From Melanocharis versteri (lineage: Eukaryota; Chordata; Aves; Passeriformes; Melanocharitidae), in assembly GCA_013397845.1 (NCBI GenBank), contig VZTG01004593.1, positions 134,044 through 198,043 of the forward strand: a stretch of 64,000 nt of DNA. The letters are read 5' to 3'. This document shows positions 36,659-49,300 of this stretch, in pieces (the stretch's first letter is position 1; each line of letters opens with the position of its first letter). The notes beneath the pieces are model-generated. The model was not told the origin of the DNA and ran no database searches. It was given only the letters and a program-made list of their open reading frames with translations. Position numbers and translations under genes: made by a program.

Positions 36659-39600
36659 GTTCCCATTATCACACAATGGCTGAATGATCGAAGGTTAAGA
36701 ATCACTCCTATCTCTTTTCGCCTTGTTGATATTTTTCAAACAAAAATCAATTCAATTTACAGAAGTTGTTTTTAACTCAGCTGTTCCACACAGGGATTGG
36801 GAAAGTAATGGCTCTGCTGCAAAAAGAGGGAATAGAAGCTCCCAGGCTCCCAAAAGATGATTTATTCCAAACTCCCCAAATTCAAAAGTTAGCTTTCTCT
36901 TGCACACAATAGTTAATAATCTGGATTCTTCTTTGCTGCACTATTATTTCACTGACAGAATTTACTGGCAGTAAAAAATGTAGGAGAATATTTTATTCTG
37001 CATATATTTTGCACTTCCATCTCTTTTGCATCTTATTTCTCTTTCAGTACATAGAGTTTAAGGCTTCACAGCATTTACAATCCTTTGTTTTATGTGCCCA
37101 GCACAAGAGGTACCCAACTGCAATAAAAAATAAATAATTACAATAAGAATAGAAGAGCATTTTCTCCTCAGCTGCACATCAAGCACTTGAATTTAGGTGA
37201 AGTCTGTGCTTGTAGAGTCAAGACATGAATTTCTGGTCATGGACAGGTCACTGACAATACAAAAGGAGAGCACTGTTGTTTTGGGACAGTGAGGAAGAGC
37301 CAAGTCCAAGACTTACCCAGCAGAGGTCAGGCTAAACCAAAACTTCACTATCATTACGGGTCCTAAGAAATTGTCTCTTAGGTCCTTCCACTGTTTCCAC
37401 TCAGAATCAAACAACAAGTATTTTTACGATGTGACAGACACCTAAGAACTACTCTGAAAATCAATTTAAAACAGCAAAGACTTTAATTTATGTTGGACAA
37501 AATACCCTTGAAAAAGACTAAAACAAAATGATCTGACTCCAAACATTTGAAGACCTCAATATTACTGTTGGGCAAAAATGTATTCATTAAATCAAATAAG
37601 AATGAAAATCCACTATAGCAACATAAACAAAACATTGTGCATGCTCTCCAAGAGTACTTCAAGTGAATTTTGCTCTGATAAACAAAGCATAGTAAATGCT
37701 TCTAAAAATATACAATGATATAGGTATTCATAATAACAAGGGGAATCACAAGGGGTCTCAAGAGTTTGGGAGTCATCTGTCCACAAAATCAAAACAAAAG
37801 CATCATGCATGTGATTCAGCACTGAGCACAAAAAGCAGAAGACAGAAAACACTTAAAACAAGACTCATGGAGATAGAATAAAGTAAGCCTGCATAATGTG
37901 CTCATATGCACGACAAAGAATCTACATAGGCCCCCACAGCTTTCAATTAAAAATGTGAAAATACTACAAAAACCTAACAAATGAGATGCTGTGTTCAGAA
38001 TCCCAGTAAGTCGCATTGAAATACACCAAATAGCACAGAATGTACAAAAAAGGCACAGAAAAGTTAGAAAGTGCAGCATCAAACATGTCTGTGTATTTGT
38101 GACATGTACACATACATGGAAACATGCATTACTTGTTAAGTAAACTTTTCTTCTACAGTCAACGTAAGTGTTGGGGGCAAGGTTCGAAGCATGTGAATAA
38201 GATTTTAGCACAGGTAAGATGTTCGATAATATTTCTTATGACAGTTAATACTAGAACATTGCAGACAATGTTAATTACACTCTGAATATTGTTTGAATCA
38301 AGGGGTTTGACACATCATCCAACACTAAGTACGGCAAGCAGCAACACTGCATTTCACAGGGGAAGACATCAGAGCTGTTAAGCAGTCACTACCTAAAGGA
38401 AGCAAAGCAGCTTAAGTTTGACCTAGGCAGTTGGTAGGCAGTGGGTTGTTTATGCTTGAAATGCCTAAGTTTACAATCCAAAGCAATGGATTTTACAATC
38501 TTCCTTGTCACAGCACAGACACCCAGCACCCTAGGTTATGCTCTAGTCTCCTTTTGTTGCTGCCTACCAGAGAGTGTCAAGACTGGTGGAGGCAACTTTG
38601 GATCGCCTCTGGGCCTCTCCCCTTGCCCTGCTCTGTGGTCTCAGAAAGGTTTGATTACAACTGTCTCTCTGAAGCTGCAGCATGCAGAAGTCTTATCCCA
38701 GAATATACCTTCTTTTTTCCTAACAGTCACCCAACTCAGCGCTTGTGCACTATCCCCCAAAGGCATCCCTAAAATTGCTTTATGGTCTCTGCACTAAGGA
38801 CAGTCTATCTTCAAGCAGATCACAGGCTTTGAGATGCAACTCTATTCCTCTTGTTCCACATTAAGGGGACACATGCAGTTCAAATGTTTTCAGTGACTAT
38901 ATTTACAGCAGAACCAGAATTGGCTTGCAACCTACCTATATCGATATTTACACTTTGCTGAAGGGCTGCTTTCAAGTCTTGGCTGTGCAGAAAGTTTAAA
39001 AGAAAATGTCTCACCTCAAGGAAAATATATAACACAATGCAGAGTTCCCAAATCACTGCTACATTATTATAGGACACAGAGTTTTATCCACATAGCACAC
39101 GCACAAACCTTTCAGCTCTGATTAAGAAAGAAAACATGGTCACATAAAAGGTACTGCAGGGATGCCAGAAATGGTTCTTTTCTAAATGGAATCTGCATTA
39201 AATGTGGCTTCTTTAGCATGCAACTTCTGCAAGGATGGAAATGACTACACCTGATATCCTACAGAACTAACTTACAGAGTGTTATACTTATTAGTTCAAC
39301 AACAGTTTCCACTGAGGATGAAATGAAATACAAATGACTAGTAAATACTACAATTACTCTTTAAATACCTCTTCTGCAAAGCCAGAATCAATTACAGTGA
39401 TTGCAAAAACTGGAACAGCCTCCCTCATGACCTGGAAACTGTCTACTAGAACTTGAGATGAAGTCAAAAGGGAGACACAATTCATGTCATGAAAACAAGA
39501 CAGACAACACCAATGCTCATCCAGACATGGCCCATTCATCTGTGCATCCTGCAGACAATTTTTCTTCTATCTGCTATGCCAGTCACCCTTGTTCCATCTC

Positions 39601-40675
39601 GCAGCTAGTGATTAATTACACTTCAGTGCAGCAATTCATCCAAGTCGGACCTTTGAAACAGAAAGACACTGTGGGAATCTTACACTCTGCTTTTTAAGCG
39701 CTTTCCTCTACTGGCAAAACTAAAAGTAATAAAGCCACATGGTATCAAAAGGTAGTATTTCTGATTGCCTTCTGGTACAGAGAAAAAACCCCAACCTGTT
39801 ATGCATCTTCATGTTAAGTACTTAGCTCTCACTTGTCACATCAACATTCAATGAAAGTTTCTTCAACGGAAGGGAAATACTTTTCAAATCCAAACCTATA
39901 ACACACATGATACAAGCAACACTGTTCTGCAACAATGTGTGCTGGTATCACAGCTTAGTCCTCGCTGCACTTTGCCAACCATAGAAATGTCTAGCTGCAT
40001 TCTGCTTTTCCAGTCCAGAACTCCTTGTACTGCTGCTATCACCACTTTGTTGTATTCCTCCATGCTCGTTTCGACAGCTCTTGTTAAAGACTAGCCAAAA
40101 TGTAAGCCTGGTTTAGACAGGCAAATCACCTCACCCATACAAAGGCAATCTTCAAGCCTGCCTCAGTAAATTAAACTTACATTTATAAGAAAATTATTAA
40201 AAGCGTTCCCATGGGCTCATCCAAAATGTGGTGCTAGCTATGAGATGCAGCCCTGAATAATTCCAGCACAAGTCCACCTCAGGAGACAAAATACACAGGA
40301 TTTGAGAACAGGGTGGCTTTTCCCCCTTCTGCTTATTCTTGCCAATGTCACTACATACTTTCTTGGGTTATTCTATCAGCAAGTCACAAACTGCACGAAA
40401 AATGCGAACAAAGACACAGAAGCGTTATGCAATCAATAAAATTGTTATTTTATGCAATTAAAGCAATAAATGGCTAGATTTAACAAAATACTCTCTAGGT
40501 AAGATCATTAATGACAAAATGAGTAGTCCTTGAATTAGGAGCACAATTTAGTTTAGTGTGGGCTTCAAGCTTTTGCTTAAAGCCAGTGTGATTTGCATGT
40601 ACTACTCCCTAACTATATTAACTGAATTTACCTTGATTTAAAAAGCATTGTTTGAGGACAAAGATTCAACTCCAC

Positions 40676-40768
40676 TTGAGAGGAATGGCGTGGCCTCACA
40701 GGGAAAAGGGTGGACTACAATCACCTGGGATCCCTTCCAATCTGAATTTTTCCTATGATCTTGACACT
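40676..40768 (+). mobile_element. CR1 LINE 3'-end fragment
   Basis: On the plus strand, GGGTGGACTACAATCACCTG and GGATCCCTTCCAATCTGAAT, followed by CCTATGATCTTG, follow the avian CR1 3'-end phrase 'ggttggactagatgatct..ggtcccttccaacc...attctatgattc'. The terminal octamers are degenerate. The element is 5'-truncated, as most CR1 copies are, and moderately diverged. It lies on the opposite strand to STOX2. Confidence 0.7.
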
Positions 40769-42124
40769 CAAGGTGTTCAGTCAGATGCCAGTCTGTACAG
40801 GTTATTGGGATGGCTTGAGGCAGGGTCTGGAAGAGCCTGCACACTCCCATTGAACGTAATGTAAGTTCTCGTGCCAAACTTCTTCTGCATCTCATGCAAC
40901 ACTCAACAGCAATCAGTATCAGTCTCAAATTTGCCAACTCTGATATACCTGTATCCTGTGACTCATGCTATCCCGGTGGATGTGTTAGCAACAGCTGTGC
41001 AACTAACAAAAGTGTAAAATGTGGCCTTAATGCCATTAACTTATGTATATTTTAAATAGAATATTTATAATGAAAAAATCAAAGGTCAGATCTAAGTAGA
41101 GCTCTTGTTTTCTTCCCTAATACATCATTAGATTTTGCTAGCGATGCTACAGAGTTTGTGCATGTTTGCGATTTTCTCCTTTGTTTTGCTGGCAGGACCA
41201 GGGAAGTCCCAGGGCTGAGACTGGTGGAGAGGCAGTGTTCCCAAGGACTGTACAATAGAGCAGTGTTTCCTAAAGTAGGTTATGTGAAGGACGAGCAGAA
41301 AGGCATCAGAGGGAGGGGTGACTGTGGAAAATATGGATGATGTCATCCTCAGCATGAGCAGATCTTTGAAAATATATGGCAGTGATTTATTTTCCTGGTA
41401 GAAGATAAGGAGCTATGCTTCCAGAAGTTGGGAAAGTGCAGACCTATCCCAGTGTTTCCTTGTTCCACTGAATCCTTTTAACCAACTAGTTCTGGAAACA
41501 TGGACAACTTGGTTATAAATGGCCACGTGCTCAGCCTTTGTCTTAAGCCTATGCCCAGATGACCCATTTTGTACATTTCAACCAAGAATAAAGTGACCTC
41601 ATTTTCAAAAGTGCTGAGCACCAGCTGTTCCTATTGTGTTCACAAACCACACTATAGGTTCCTGTTTTCAAATTCTTGACCTCAAAAGAATTTTGAGGCA
41701 GCAGAGTGGTTACATGTTCTTCCACTTGCCATGTGCCTACTTATTTTAGTTCAAATATAAAAGTCTGGGTAAACTACTTTAAAATCCTGGATGCACTAAA
41801 TAGGAACAAGTACTCTTGCCACTAAAACTTAAGTGCAACAAAAGTGAGCCACGTAATCTAAAAAAAAATATTTTTGCACAGAAGAATGACTAGATTGAAA
41901 GTCAGAGGATTTTGACTTTCACTCCTAGTTTCTTTTTTATTTTCTTTCTTTCTAATGAATGGCCTAAAAATGGGGGAACAATAGCATCCTAGATGCTACA
42001 CCTGAATTTATATTTCTGGGATTAAGTTTCTTTGCTACCTGCTACAGAAAGTTAGGTCAAAAAATTCAAGATCATTTTACTATAGCTTTTGGCTAGTGAC
42101 TTTTCCATAAGAAACAGGTATTTT

Positions 42125-42168
42125 GTAGTTTTAAACTGTTACTTCAGTAGTTTTAAACTGTTACTTGA
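42125..42168. repeat. 22-bp tandem duplication
   Basis: GTAGTTTTAAACTGTTACTT followed by CA is repeated immediately, differing only in the penultimate base (CA versus GA). It is a simple two-copy duplication, probably from replication slippage. Confidence 0.95.
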
Positions 42169-43296
42169 ACATACCACTGCCATTTCCAGACAAAATGTCA
42201 CATTGCTTGTGCAAACAATAAATACAACTACCTTCTCTCCCCTAAATCATAAAGCTTCAAATTAGCAAAATCAACAAAACAACTTACCCACAAATCACAA
42301 AATGAGTCATGGTAATGATCAGTGCACAATATTTGGTTTTGATTTTTAAATTAAGCTGGTCCTTAATAAAAAGTTAGCAAGAAAACCTCAAAATATATTG
42401 AACTTGCTATGACTTCTTGTTGATCTCTACTGAGAAGACACTGATTTGCACTGCATTGCATCCCAGCAAAACATCCTGACTATGTGTGAGGAAAGCACCA
42501 CTACTTTTGGGCATAAGGAAATGAATCCATATAGAGACAACACATAAATGCATGCCACCTAGTAACAAAAAAAAAATCACAAATATTCTCTCTCCAAATA
42601 CAGTATTTTAATATTTACAGTAACTTGAAGAGAAATTGATGGTATTCCCAAATCCAACAGATCTTGATACCTTGCTTATGTTGATTAGTCAGAGTTCTGT
42701 TTTGATTCCCTTGTAAAAGTAAACTTGGTCTTGCTTTGTACTTCTACCTCTGCCTGTGTTCTACGACAGCAGAAAGCAAAGTTGTGGGAAGGGAGCTTTC
42801 CTGAAGCAGGGTCATCGGGTGCAGCCAAGCACCCAGAAGAGGGGAGGGTGAGATACAGGCAGGAGGGTTCAGGATAAAGGCCAGGAGCAAGAATGTTTTG
42901 CTGTTGCACAGATGGACTCTCATCTCTGAGAACCAGAGGTAAAGCAGACCTACTAGTAGCTCAAAATCAGTGGTTTAATATGGTTTTCTGAAATTCTCCT
43001 CATACTTGCTGACATTTTACAGGTCAAACTGCCTACAAATGTCACAGGAAACTATCTGAAAGTTGCTGGTAAAGTGCATATGAAGAGGTAAAATCTTTAT
43101 TTTTTTTTTTTAATAATTCAGAGTAGAGACACTGTCAGATCACCAAAAGTCCTGAGATGTATGAAGGTGTTTGAGCGAACACCACAAGAGAACAGTAAAG
43201 GAAACAAATAAAATGGTCTCTTTCTCTTGGTGACACAGTCTTTGAAATACAACTTGTTTCCTTGGTGCGATGAAGATTTGTCAGTGACCTTTTGAG

Positions 43297-43339
43297 AAAA
43301 AACAGCTATAAATCCCGCCAAAAACAGCTTATAAATCCC
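43297..43339. repeat. Near-identical 20-bp direct repeat
   Basis: AAAAAACAGCTATAAATCCC and AAAAACAGCTTATAAATCCC are separated by GCC. The copies differ by one A and one T indel. The function is unknown; each contains a TATAAAT string. Confidence 0.9.
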
Positions 43340-46300
43340 TTCACACATCAGTACTTTTGGCTTCACTTGTTCCATACTGCTGATGCCTTAAGAATCACCA
43401 GAAAGCACATCCCACCCTTGACCTCCAAAGCCAGACTGCAGTATTTCCAAGCTTTGCACTAGTGGCAAGGCACAGAGATTTGCTAATGTCACAAGAAGAG
43501 CTGGCTGGTCTTGTTTGATATGAACCATCCTAAGAAAAGCTATAAATTCATATTAATTTGATCCTTAATGCTATTCTTCCATGTAAACTATAGCTGCAAT
43601 CACAATGAGGTCATCTTCTATAATCATGAATGCAGGACAAGCAACGCAAGATTCCAGCTTCTGTGATTCACATACTAAAAGAAAAGACTATGCAGGAAAC
43701 ACGAATTTCTTATCTACAAAAGCAGGTTATGCCTTTTGCTTTTCAAAGAACAAAATCAATACAACAAACCCACCCACACCAAGAAATATCTGAGCATAAC
43801 TATGATTTCTAGATCACTTTAAACAAGCCATATATATACTCTTTATATCCTCTCACTGCTGCTCTGAACTGGTTTCAGGCAGCTTTGACAATTTTTCAAC
43901 ACAGCAGTAGCCATGAGACATTCAACAAATTAGCTTGCACTACACTCATCCTTTCACAAATGCTTGGTCAGACAGCCTTGGTGGCAGGCCAGCAGCTCCT
44001 TGTGCAAGGAGTCTCAGAGTCCCACCACCCTACCCCTGACTAAGCCATCCAAACCCTTTTTGGCTGTGAAAGAGGTGACAAGAGGGGGGCAGAGGATTTA
44101 CACTCATGTAAGTGTTTCTATACAAAAGACTTCCAAAAATGGCAAAGTTGAGATGCAAGTACTGAAGAGAAGGTTTAAATGCAACTACCAACATCAGCTC
44201 TTGCAATTAAACTCATTAGACTTTGGCCTTTTCCTTCTGACTACATTTGTGTCTTCAAAGATATAAGAAGTCAGGCCAAGAAAAATACCCCAAATGCTCA
44301 CACATAAAACCCAGCTGCTTAGCATATTTCATTACCACATTGACTTCAAAAATACTGAGCAACTTAAACCTGCAAGCCACTTGGCTTTAGCTAGAGATAA
44401 ATGCCTGAGATAAGAGAGGTAAAATTGTTCAGTGTAACACTGTAGCATGTTTTATATAAACATTCGCTAACACTGCACTTCATATATTTCACTTCAGTGT
44501 TGTGAAGTGCTGCTGAATGTTCCAATTTTATTTATGGCCTGTTCCTGTAATATTTACATATCCAAGGGTCCCCTTGATGCCGAATTAAACATACTACCCT
44601 AGCCTCAAAGTAGAAAGGAGCACTGATGCTTTGCAACAGAAGGCATAGCCTACAGGTTTCTATCAGTTACCTAGTTTATTCCTCTCCACTGCTGAAAGAG
44701 GAAGGGGGAAAATTGGAAAAGAATGTGTTAATTTGTTAGTGAAGAGAACATGAAACTGGGATTAAAGATAGCTTTTACATTTAGTAAAATGCTTTGGGTT
44801 TGACCATAATTTTTCTATAACCTAACTATTAAGTAAATTAAAACATCTGAAATTATGGTCCCCACAGAGGAGATATGTTTGTAGACTGCTTGGAGGGTTT
44901 GGGTCCATGATGGAATGCGCGGTGTGACACTGCTGTCTCTCTTAGCACCACACTGTCAGTTCTTCCACACCACAGCTCGTGGACAGCCTCAAGCAAACCT
45001 GACAGAGAGAGGAGCAGCCTCAAAGGTCTTACATTCCTACAAGTCTTGGTGACCCAACACAAGGTGTACTGAGGAAAGACTGAAGCCAAAGCCCAGACAT
45101 ACAAAGAGACATCAAACCACCTAGAAGGCAGAGATGAGAGAAGGGGATGGAAAACACAGCTCACAAAGACTTCCTGGCTTTTTTCACTTTAATAGCTGGT
45201 TGTGAGTAACTACCAGGAAAAAGTCCTGCAACCTCCACTCAGAGAAATCTCCCTTTGAACACTTCAGTTTTCTGCCTGCCCTTCTGCTGTAAAATCAAGG
45301 GCAGGGACTGCCATATTGCAATGACAGCAAGGCACAGGTCAGAATCACGAAGAAGGAAAGGTAAACTCCGTGATGTCACGCTAGTGCACATTTCAGCAAG
45401 ACATGATATCTCACCACAAAACCTGGCATCTTGCCCTGATTTTAGGACAGTCTACAAGTAATACTCAGCAGTAACCACTTCTGGCTCCATTTCTTCCCCT
45501 TCTGTCACCTACATGTTTTTGACATAAGTGCCTCAAGGTCTTCCCCTCCACCTGAGCACCAAGAGCTGTAGACCCCCCCTTTCACCACTGTGCAAGCAGG
45601 GGATCACCAGCCCACATGCACATGGGAGACCATGCTGAGAGCACCACTGCCACAGTAGTAACACCACTCATTTCAGTGACAGCTACTGCAAAGATAGGTA
45701 TGGTATTACTCCATGTCAGCATGACAATTTCCCTTTACATCAGACAATTAGGAGTAAACTAACACCACTAATAAAAGCAGGACTAAAGCCTGCTGATTTT
45801 CATAATGGCAAAGGATCCTTGGTCTTCCCTGAGCATCATCAAGTGAAGTCCAATTTTGTTGCCTGGCTCTGTCTACAGAAATTATTCTACTCTTGCCAGC
45901 AATGGACTCAAAGGCCTTGCTTTTGCTCTCGCGCTACAATAAACTAGCAATAACTCAGTTAAGAATCAATAGAATTGTACTGGTGTACAAAGAAGAATCT
46001 GACCCCATGGTCTATTAGGTCGTTTTTAATGATCCTACAATTAGAGAAACCAAATTAAACATTTAACATTTGACCTTTGCTGCTGCTTCTAAATTAGGTA
46101 ATAGAGATTAAAAGCACATAGTTTTTTCAAGAGTTCACAAAATAAAGGTTTCAAAAAGGACATTTGATATGTTTTCATTGTGCACTAGAGTTCAAAACAC
46201 TGTTTTTTTTAATGTGGAATAGTATAAAATCATGGACTTTGAAGGTACTCTGATTAAGCACTCACTAGACAGACTGGATCATGGACTGGAGTGGACTAAA

Positions 46301-49300
46301 GTCAATGTCCTGTGAGAATCTCAGTGCTATAACGGTGTTTAAGAACACTTCTGCAAATAAAACAAGAAGTGACAAATTCAAAGACTGCTGAGAGGAAATT
46401 CTTCAATTTCTTTTTACACTGAAGTCTATTATGAAAATTTCATCACTTTTTTATCATATTTACTGATTTATATCCTATATTTTCTACCATTTGCACTGTT
46501 TTTTCAATGTTTATATTTTATTCTTGCTAGGAAACACATCTTCAACATCAATTACAACTACTAACAGCATGCACATCTAAGTAAATACCTGCAGATGTAC
46601 ACAAAGCATAAACAAAATACATTCATATTGGTATAAAACTCAGTCTCCTCAAATACTAACAAAACACATTTTAAATGGAAATGCTCTGATGTTACACTAA
46701 CAAGTAATATATAAAACCTTCCGAAGGGTGGAAATTAAAAAGAGCAGTCCTAAAAAGAACATACATATAAAGTCAAATGATACATAACCTGTATGAATAT
46801 ATTATGGCACTCAGCACATGCAGCAAAGTTATTTTGTACATTCACAGCAAAAAGATGATTCCTGTGAGCATCGCTGAATATGCATAGAGGATCTCTTGGA
46901 AGGGCTGGACCATGTGCAGTGCATACACAGACAATCTCTGGAAGAATCACCACACACAGTTGTCTCCATCCACTTCTACATAACACACCTGAAATTTATT
47001 TCAGGAAGCATATTTCTGTTATGCTGGTCTATGAATTGACAGGGCTTGGGGACATGATTTTGATGGATACTTTGGCAGCTCTGCAGAGACACAAAGGTGA
47101 CTATATTCAGCTCTACACTCCACCAGTGCTTTCAAAGGAAACCCACTGAGCACATGGATGGATAGAGTCAGTTCAGGCCCATATGAAAATCCAGGTATGT
47201 GGATTTTGAAATCCATGCAGACCAATTTATCAGCCTTCAGAGATGTTGAACATTTGCCTCCTGCAAAAAACAGCACTTTTACAGAGACACCCAGTGTGTC
47301 ACAAGCTCAGGAAGCCATGCTGGAAAGTTATGGCCTTTAGCTATCAGCTGAACCAAGATTAATCTTGTGAGCCAGCCAATGCCTCCAAAATAAGGAAAGG
47401 GGATACCTTGGAGACATGAAACATTAGGACCCACTTTTGCAGCATTTTCTCAGGTCAACACTGTCATGAAACAGCAGTTCTGCTATACTAATAAGCAGAA
47501 GACTTGGAAACAACTAATGTCTTGGCACCAGATCCTGCTTGCAATTTGAATCAGGAGTTGACATTTTTGGAATGTCAAGAGTTGATACAACAAGAAATTC
47601 CTGCTTAATGCAAGCCTTTCATCTAGGCATGTGTCACCTTCAAGATGAGATGGCTCACGAGGCCCAGAATTCAGAAGGAAAGGAAAGGAAGGAACTAAGA
47701 GAAGAAAACTAAGTGAAAGGAGTAAATGGAATTACAGAAATAATTAACAAATGCTTCTTTCATGACTTCAGAAGAGAATGTGTGATGATATGAATCCTAT
47801 TAATATCCTAGTTACAGGAATCTGCAATGTGTATGTTGTGTTTGGAGAGATGGGATTAATGTTGCCTCTTGACCTAACAGGTGATCTGCTGTTTTTCTAC
47901 CACCAAAAATACCAAGAACCTCAAAACCTCCTTCACATGTGTGTATATTCCTCATTATTAGGAAAAGCAACAAAAGAGGACAGGATGAGACCTAATGCTA
48001 GTTCAGTACTGACAATGCACACAACTCGGGGCTGCCACAGGGCAGCTCCCCTCACGCAAGGCGAGCGAGCAGTTGTCACTCCCCTAACACCGCCTGGCAT
48101 CACAGTGTGTACCTGCAAGCGAAACATGATGAGGACTGCTAAACAAACTGCATTGCCTGAACCAACTGGCGAAGGATGAGAAGCATGCTAGGGGGGAGCA
48201 TCACACGCACTTGCTTCTTCCTTCCACTTCCTTAGACATCTGTTTGTGGTTATAGTTGGACACAGCAAAGTGGGCAAGACAGACCTGGGTCTTAACTGGC
48301 ACAGCCACTCTTAGGTTCTTACTTGATGGTGGAAAAACATAATCCAAAACTGCTATTGAAGGGCAATGTACACCAGAGCAGGTTTTAGATTTTTTTTTCC
48401 TCCTTGCTGGTCCCCCATAACAAAACAGCCCTCCCAAAGTTATGCACAGCAATCACATATATGCATCCATCCATTCAGGAGTACATAAGAGGTCAAATGC
48501 TCTGATCTGAAAAGCTAGGTTTGAAGCTAATTTGCTATTAGACATAAAATTACACTTCCCATGGGCAGCTGTGCTGTCAGACAATTTTGACACACCTGAC
48601 AAAGTCTGGTTTGACATAACTCACTAGTAAAATTCAGTACCAACACCTTTGTGTATGCTTTCGCACCACTTGATACACAACATCCTATTCAACTGCAACA
48701 TTAATTAGTGAATGAATTATGATGACACAGGCATGTTGAGCTTTTCACCTCAACTCTTTTAACTCACCTTTTCATGATTTAACTCCAAATGCAATCTACA
48801 GTGAAACACTTCACTGTACTTAAGTACATTGCTGTGGGTGTGAAAAAGGGATCGCTGTTAGGATAAAAAAGAATAACCATGAAAAGCCACGTGTACTGTA
48901 TTGTAGAGCCTGTTGCTCTGTTTGGAACAACCAGCACTGCAATGAAAACCGAACAAGATTATCATCTGGTAGGCAGAAAAAATGTTGTATCAATTTTAAA
49001 ATGAGCTCAGAGACATGCAACTGAAGGAGCAATAGTTCTGATTTAAATACAGCCAGTTTAATGACTTAAATTGAAATCTAAGGGTGAGCTGGTGAAAGTG
49101 AAGCATACTTCTCGTGACCAGAACACAACAACATCAGCCTTCTCTGGCAAAACAGCAACTCTGCCCACAACTCCTCTTTTTGTGCTCTGCCATCACACCC
49201 GCCCTTGTTTCTGGTAAACCTGCCCCAGTTTCTCTAGCTGTCCAATCTGTGGCCCTAATTCAAAGGCAGACCTCAATTAAAAGGGAGCATTACTCAGCAG

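Larger units (their letters stand above)
26791..40675 (-). other. STOX2: STOX2 intron 1, central segment
   Basis: This is intronic DNA with poly-A and A-rich tracts (31761-31806, 33898-33937) and an imperfect AC repeat (36633-36658). No exon with matched splice sites and compatible frame was found on either strand. Several short GTAAG-type donors occur at about the rate expected by chance. Confidence 0.75.

Noticed and set aside
40585..40610. Octamer-like ATTTGCATGT as a POU-factor regulatory site
   Set aside because: It is a single short motif with no neighbouring sites, expected by chance several times in the window.
47778..48179. 133-codon plus-strand open frame
   Set aside because: It has no recognisable domain, conserved motif, promoter or splice context, and a minus-strand frame overlaps it. 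It is consistent with chance in a 51 kb intron.
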